The notes below the pieces were generated by a model. The model was not told the origin of the DNA. It ran no database searches and saw only the letters and a program-made list of their open reading frames with translations. From contig JAFEKR010000017.1 of NCBI GenBank assembly GCA_019022495.1, positions 372,001 to 436,000 of the forward strand: a stretch of DNA of 64,000 nt, in the 5' to 3' direction. Shown in pieces: positions 58,566 through 64,000 of this stretch (its first letter is position 1; the number at the start of each line of letters is the position of its first letter). The position numbers were made by a program, and so were the translations under genes. This stretch comes from Epichloe hybrida. Its lineage: Eukaryota > Ascomycota > Sordariomycetes > Hypocreales > Clavicipitaceae.

Positions 58566-59214
58566 AAGGTAAGGTAGTATATATACTTATTATATAGTAG
58601 ATTTTTAATATAATCTAAATAAGATATCCTTAAATTTTATACTATTTAGGTATTTAGTTATAGAATTATAAAGTTTTAGCTAATTTAGACTATTAAGCTA
58701 TATATATATATAGGGTAGCTATAAATAGTATTATCTAAACTTAACTTATAGTAATATTTATTCTTTATATTTTAAAGGTTATCCTATCTTTCTAGCTTTT
58801 TTATAGGATTTACTATGCATTTTAATATAGTATTTTTGCTTTAAATATAATATTTACCCTAAAGAAATAATTTATAATTCTAAATAAATAAGATTAAAAC
58901 TCTAATAAAAATATACTTATATATATAAGGAAATTTATTATAAAGAGAAAATTAAAATTTATTTACTTCTTTTACTATTAAGCTATTTTATTATAATTAT
59001 AATAAATTATATTAGCTTTTAACCTTTTTTAAACTAAAAGAAAAGGAAAAAACCTAGGAAAAGCTTATAAAGAAAAGGTAAAATATTATATAAAGAATAA
59101 TCATAATATATATACTATTTTTTTAATATTAAGTAAATAAATAAATAAGCTTTAAAAGTAAGTTTAACTATTTATACTACTTTTAGCTTACTTACTTAGT
59201 TATATAGTGTTTCT

Positions 59215-59625
59215 TAAAGTAGGTCTTGTTAAACACTAAAAACCAAGTATAATCCCTTTTTATAGTTATATAACTTTAGCTAAGAAGAGGAGGATATATA
59301 AAAGTGGGTCTAACAGTGGGTCTTGTTAAACACTAAAAACCAAGTATAATCCCTTTCTATAGTTATATAACTTTAGCTAAGAAGAGGAGGATATATAAAA
59401 GTGGATCTAAAAGTGGGTCCTATTAGTTATACTATAAACCTAGTATTATCTCTTTACTTAGTTATATAATTCTAGCTAAAAAGAAATATATATACAAAAG
59501 TGGGTCTAAAAGTGGGTCCTATTAGTTATACTATAAACATAATAATCTCTTTACTTAGTTATGTAATTTTAGTTAAAAAGAGAGAAATATACTAAAGTAA
59601 GTCTTATAGTTATATTAGGACTTAC
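59215..59625 (+). repeat. P5-E internal array, 97-100-bp units
   Basis: Four units with AAAGTGGGTCT-like motifs, doubled in each unit, and TAGTTATATAACTTTAGCTAA-like blocks. The first two units are nearly identical over about 100 bp. Confidence 0.8.
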
Positions 59626-59824
59626 TTTCTATTAGTATAAAATTATAAATAGTATAATATTAAAAACATAAAAAAGAAAGGAATTTTATTTTATTAATAT
59701 TTTGAAAAACCTTTAAATACTAAATAATTAATAAGTCTAGCTTTTTCTATAGTAATTTACTTATAAATACTTATATTTATATTATATTAATTTATTACTT
59801 ATTTATTTTTAATTAAACTTTAAC

Positions 59825-60085
59825 TGTTAGATGCACCAAGGTCCTGCGTAGGTAATAAATCCCGTATAATTAAAGTCAATAATAGTTAGTTAGATAGCTA
59901 GCTAGGAAAGAGAGAGAAGAGAGGGAAAGTCTAGATGCTAGGAAAGTAGGCGAAATCCGTATGTAGGGCACAAAAGGGGGTGGCGAATTAATACAGCCAA
60001 TTATATCGCGTGCATCACGCTAGACCTACAATTCAGTCTAGTCTTTAGCCACAATTAAACTAATAAAGATCCAAAGGAATTAACA
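59825..60085 (-). repeat. Cop2-type LTR 1 of array
   Basis: 261 bp, TGTTAGATGC...GGAATTAACA on the plus strand; left edge well preserved (GCACCAAGGTCCTGCG), right side mutated. Confidence 0.93.
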
Positions 60086-61724
60086 CTAGTAATCTCTCTT
60101 TTTCCTTTGTGGCTAAAGAGCTTAAAAACGCAATAAAAATTAGATTAAAGGAAAGTATATACTAGTGGATTCCTTAATAGGAATCCGCTGCTCTAATTAG
60201 CCGTCGTAGCATCAGTTAATTGAATTAATCCGTTAGTCCTTGCCTAAGCTCCTATCCCTTAATATTATAGGTCTCTTCTCCTTTATAGTTCCTAGCTTTA
60301 TAAGGGTCTTAAAGTTCTTAAGGGTCTTATGCCTTAATAAAGGTCTTGAGGGTCTTAAGGGTCTTATGCCTCCTTACTGCTAATAATCTAAATTAACTAT
60401 AACTAGAGGGATATATAATAAGCTTGTGTGCGTACGTAACGTAGACCTTCGTGATGTATACCTACGTAATATGCCTTATAATATATTATTCCTCTCGCGG
60501 CTTCCTATCTTAAAGCATTATCTAATATTACATATAAGCATTAGGTCTTTAAGGTCTTAATAATCTTCACGTATAGATACTTATTATTAATCTTTAAGGT
60601 CTTTAGGTAGTTACTTTTAATAATCTTTAGTAATCTCTTTAGTGGTTTATTAGACCTCTTCCTCTATAAGGAATGCTTTAATTAGCATCCCCTTAGTAAT
60701 AATCTCTTTAATTAATAATTCGGCCGCAATCTCTTTAATCAATAATTCAGCCGCAATCTCTTCAATCAACAATTCGGCCGCAATCTCTTCAATTAACAAT
60801 TCAGCCATAATCTCTTTAATTAACACTTTAGCCTAGTCCTTAAGGTTTTCAGGGTCTTTAGGCTCCCTAATCTTAGGCTACAGTAATTTTCTTTCTTCTT
60901 AAATCACTTGTTATAAGGCAGCCACAGCTAAAGGACCTTAACCTTAGGTAACATAGACACCACTATCTCACAGGGAATTCCGTAGCTCTTATATAATATT
61001 ACTATTAGCCCTTATAAAGGTATTCCTAGACTATCCTTTGAAGTCCTCTAGGAATAATTCCCAGAGGTTATTATCTCTCTAACCTTAATGCTTACTAAGG
61101 TTAATAAATCTTATAATCTAGTTATTAAGCTTAAGCTATGTAGTAGTCTCTAGATCTAGCTTAACGGATTCTTTCCAGTCTTTTATAAGGGCATAAGAAA
61201 GGGGTTATAATTGCCTTAGTAATTCATCCTTTAAAGGTTAGGGTATTATAAGGGCAGAAAAGGGGGGGGGGTCTTTGTAAATGCCTATTAAAAGGAACAG
61301 AGCTTGTTATTCAATTATATTAGACAATATCATTAGTAACAGTCGTAATAATTAATTTAAGTCAGCTAGCTTAGCTAAGGTTATTCAACGTTAGGTTCAA
61401 AATAAATGCCTCGCGGCAATAGATTTAGTTATTTAGTTAGTTTTCTCATAATAGACAATAAAATTAACAATTAACAATAATATCCTAGATAAATATAACA
61501 AAGTTATATCCCTAAGCCTAAGGATTAATAGATTAATTCCTTAGAAGCCTAACAAGCCTGCAACTAGGATTCTAGTCTCTTCCTTTAGCACACTTATATA
61601 GTTATGCCTCTCTACCACAATAACCATTATAGCATAATAAGGGGTAGTGGCGGTGGCGTCTGTAGAAATATCTCTTCTTATAATACCTAGCTTATCTATA
61701 GTTATGAAGTTAACTACTAATTAG
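60086..61724 (-). pseudogene. Array internal 1: shortened Cop2 with gag-like remnant
   Basis: 60086-60300 corresponds to the reverse of Cop2 17590-17979. At about 60270 the match jumps, skipping nearly all of pol. 60900-61724 corresponds to the reverse of the Cop2 leader and gag start (11760-12900), with a G10 run at 61262-61271. The intervening 60300-60900 is not present in the full Cop2: it has AAGGGTCTT repeats and a 27-bp repeat. A minus-strand frame fuses the gag-like start to a helical repeat. Confidence 0.75.
60699..60833 (-). repeat. 27-bp minisatellite, 9-residue repeat if translated
   Basis: Five units of AATCTCTTTAATTAACAATT + CGGCCGC type. On the minus strand each unit gives AAELLIKEI or AAELLIEEI, an amphipathic helix-like 9-residue repeat that stays in frame with the gag-like part. 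The second array internal has the same five units at 62600-62733. Confidence 0.85.
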
Positions 61725-61985
61725 TGTTAGATGCACTAAGGTCCTACGTAGGTAATAAATCCTGTATAATTAAAGTTAATAATAGTTAGTTAGATAGCTA
61801 GCTAGGAAAGAGAGAGAAAAGAGGGAAAGTCTAAATACTAGGAAAGTAAGCGAAATCCATATGTGGGGCATAAAAGGGGGTGGCGAATTAATGTAGCTAA
61901 TTATATCGCGTGCATTGCGCTAGACCCACAATTCGGTCTAGTCTTTAGCCACAATTAAACCAATAAAGATCCGAAGGAATTAACA
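61725..61985 (-). repeat. Cop2-type LTR 2 of array
   Basis: 261 bp; mutated at both sides (TGTTAGATGCACTAAGG... and GAATTAACA), as expected for an internal copy. Confidence 0.93.
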
Positions 61986-63624
61986 CTAGCAATCTCTCTT
62001 TTTCCTTTATAGCTAAAAAGCTCAAAAACGCAATAAAAATCAGATTAAAGGAAAGTATACACTAGTGAATCCCTTAATGGGAATCCGCTGCTCTGATTAG
62101 CCATCGCGGCATTAGTTAATTAAATTAATCCGTTAGTCCTTGCCTAAGCTCCTATCCCTTAATATTATAAGTCTTTTCTCCTTTATAGTTCCTAGCTTTA
62201 TAAGGGTCTTAAAGTTCTTAAGGGTCTTATGCCTTAATAAAGGTCTTAAGGGTCTTAAGGGTCTTATACCTCCTTACTGCTAATAATCTGAATTAACTGT
62301 AACTAGAGGGATATATAATAAGCTTATATGCGTACGCGACGTAGACCTTCGTAATATATACCTATGCGATATGCCTTGTAATATATTATTCCTCTCACGG
62401 CTTCCTATCTTAAAGCGTTATCTAATATTATGTGTAGGCATCGGGTCTTTAAGGTCTTAATAATCTTCGCGTATAGATACTTATTGTTAATCTTTAAGGT
62501 CTTTAGGTGGTTGCTTTTAATAATCTTTAGTAATCTCTTTAGTGGTTTATTAGACCTCTTCCTTTATAAGGAATACTTTAATTAGTATCCCCTTAGTAAC
62601 AATCTCTTTAATTAACAATTCGGCCGTAATCTCTTTAATTAACAATTCGGCCGTGATCTCTTTAATTAACAATTTGGCCGCGATCTCTTTAATTAATAAT
62701 TCAGCCGTAATCTCTTCAATCAACGCTTCGGCCTAGTCCTTAAGGTTTTTAGGGTCTTCAGGCTCCCTAGTCTTAGGCCATAGCAATCTTCTTTCTTCTT
62801 AAATTACTTATTATAAGGCAGCTGTAGCTAAAGGACCTTAACCTTAGGCAATGTAGATACTACTATCTTGTAGGGAATTCCGTAGCTCTTATATAATATT
62901 ACTATTAGCCCTTATAAAGGTATTCCTAGACTATTCTTTAAAGTCCTCTAGGAATAATTCCTAGAGGTTATTATCTCTCTAACCTTAATGCTCACTAAGG
63001 TTAATAAATCTTATAATCTAGTTATTAAGCTTAAGCTATGTAGTAGTCTCTAGATCTAGCTTAATAGATTCTTTCTAGTCTTTTATAAGAGCATAGGAAA
63101 GGGGTTATAATTACCTTAGTAATTTATCCTTTAAAGGTTAGGGCATTATGAGGGCAGAAAAGGGGGGGGGGTCTCTATAAATACCTATTAAAAGGAACAA
63201 AGCTTATTATTTAATTATATCAGATAATATCATTAGCAATAGTCATAATAATTAATTTAAGTCAGCTAGCTTAGCTAAGGTTATTTAACATCAGGTTCAA
63301 AATAAATACCTCACGGCAATAGATTTAGTTATTTAGTTAGTTTTCTCGTAATAGACAATAAAATCAACAATTAATAACAATATCCTAGATAGATATAATA
63401 AAGTTATATCCCTAAGCCTAAGGGTTAATAAATCAATTCCTTAGAAGCCTAATAAGCCTATAACTAGGATTCTAGTCTCTTCCTTTAGCACACTTATGTA
63501 GTTATGCCTCTCTACCACAATAACTATTATAGTATAATAAGGGGTAGTAGCGGTAGTATTTACAGAAATATCTCTTCTTATAATACCTAGCTTATCTATA
63601 GTTATAAAGTTAACTACTAATTAG
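61986..63624 (-). pseudogene. Array internal 2: second copy of the shortened Cop2
   Basis: Same length (1639 bp) and organisation as internal 1, without indels; differences are transitions. Includes the five 27-bp units (62600-62733) and the G10 run (63162-63171). It keeps some CpG/CpA sites that internal 1 lost and vice versa, so the two were mutated separately after duplication. Confidence 0.75.
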
Positions 63625-63885
63625 TGTTAGATGCACTAAGGTCCTACGTAGGTAATAAATCCCGTATAATTAAAGTTAATAATAGTTAGTTAGATAGCTA
63701 GCTAGGAAAGAGAGAGAAGAGAGGGAAAGTCTAGATACTAGGAAAGTAAGCGAAATCCGTATGTAAGGCATAAAAGGGGGTGGCAAATTAATGTAGCTAA
63801 TTATATCGCGTGCATCGCGCCGGACCCACAATTCGGTCCGGTCTTTGGCCACGATTGAACCAATGAAGATCCGAAGGAATCAACA
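63625..63885 (-). repeat. Cop2-type LTR 3 of array
   Basis: 261 bp. The last 100 bp (outer edge) are almost unmutated (CGCGCCGGACCC, GGTCCGGTCTTTGGCC, GATCCGAAGG), in contrast with LTR 1 and 2 at the same positions. Confidence 0.93.
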
Positions 63886-63902
63886 TTAACACTAATAATA
63901 TT

Positions 63903-64000
63903 TTAAGCTATTATAAGCTATTATAAGCTATTATAAGCTATTATAAGCTATTATAAGCTATTATAAGCTATTATAAGCTATTATAAGCTATTATAAGCTA
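63903..64000 (+). repeat. P5-E 10-bp array (TAAGCTATTA), cut by window end
   Basis: Nearly perfect repeats of AAGCTATTAT to the last base of the window. It is the counterpart of the arrays in P5-A and P5-C, which lie just inside the right terminal pentanucleotide array. Confidence 0.93.

Larger units (their letters stand above)
59825..63885 (-). mobile_element. Cop2-derived tandem array: LTR-internal-LTR-internal-LTR
   Basis: Three 261-bp Cop2 LTRs start at 59825, 61725 and 63625, an exact 1900-bp period, separated by two 1639-bp internal regions. A single target duplication TTAAC (59820-59824 and 63886-63890) flanks the whole array, inside P5-E. Internals keep the ends of Cop2 (leader and gag start, and the 3' end before the LTR) but lack protease, integrase and most of RT. 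A short non-autonomous Cop2 derivative, then multiplied by recombination between LTRs or inserted as a multimer. Confidence 0.92.
58033..64000 (+). mobile_element. P5-E: non-coding hAT-like element, GTATT subfamily (right end outside window)
   Basis: Starts CAGAGCATTG, followed by GTATT repeats and their complement, then TAAGTGGGGTATTAT (about 58140). Internal 100-bp units with AAAAGTGGGTCTAA at 59300, 59397 and 59497. A Cop2-derived array is inserted at 59825-63885; P5-E resumes with its AAGCTATTAT array and leaves the window. If it has a target duplication, the left copy would be GGCCTAAG (58025-58032). An additional pentanucleotide array at 58413-58565 suggests its left end is duplicated. 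Confidence 0.75.

Overview
The window looks like an AT-rich, gene-free block of a filamentous ascomycete (Pezizomycotina-type) genome. It is built entirely from nested transposable elements that have been heavily mutated in the manner of repeat-induced point mutation (RIP). Evidence: nearly every reading frame is closed by TAG/TAA where CAG/CAA (or TGG) is expected; copies of one element differ almost only by C-to-T and G-to-A changes in CpA/TpG context; catalytic residues are changed the same way in independent copies. I found no intact host gene, tRNA, rRNA or CRISPR. Family names used here (Cop1-4, Gyp1, P5-A to P5-E) are local labels.

Layout. (1) 1-300: end of a decayed Copia copy. (2) 301-9452: Cop3, a Copia element on the minus strand with two 816-bp LTRs, interrupted at 3850-5871 by P5-A. 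(3) 9453-11123 and 56512-58032: two halves of Cop4, a Copia relic on the minus strand, split by Cop1-M. (4) 11124-56506: Cop1-M, one minus-strand Copia element of about 6.8 kb expanded to 45 kb by insertions. These are a full Cop2 (11500-18239), a Cop2 solo LTR (18783-19042), a short GC-rich SINE-like insert (19948-20228), P5-B (20522-22402), a full Cop1-P1 (23468-30276), P5-C (32755-34645) and P5-D (34866-55612). P5-D is itself split by a Cop1 solo LTR (35424-35730) and by Cop1-P2 (35963-54849), and P2 is split by a 12-kb Gypsy element, Gyp1 (39208-51286). (5) 58033 to the window end: P5-E, split by a Cop2-derived LTR-internal-LTR-internal-LTR array (59825-63885). Most insertions have a matching target-site duplication (TSD), so the order of events can be read for up to five nesting levels.

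The least ordinary component is the P5 family. These are five non-coding elements of about 1.5-2 kb with CAGAGC...GCTCTG ends, 8-bp TSDs (hAT-like), terminal arrays of a pentanucleotide that differs between subfamilies (GTAGT, GTAAT or GTATT), and an internal array of about 100 bp units carrying an AAAGTGGGTCT-type motif. Gyp1 is also odd: 4.4 kb of formerly coding-looking sequence lies between integrase and the 3' LTR. The genes do not work together as a pathway; each is a broken gag or pol of a retroelement. The visible biology is transposition, RIP inactivation and LTR recombination.
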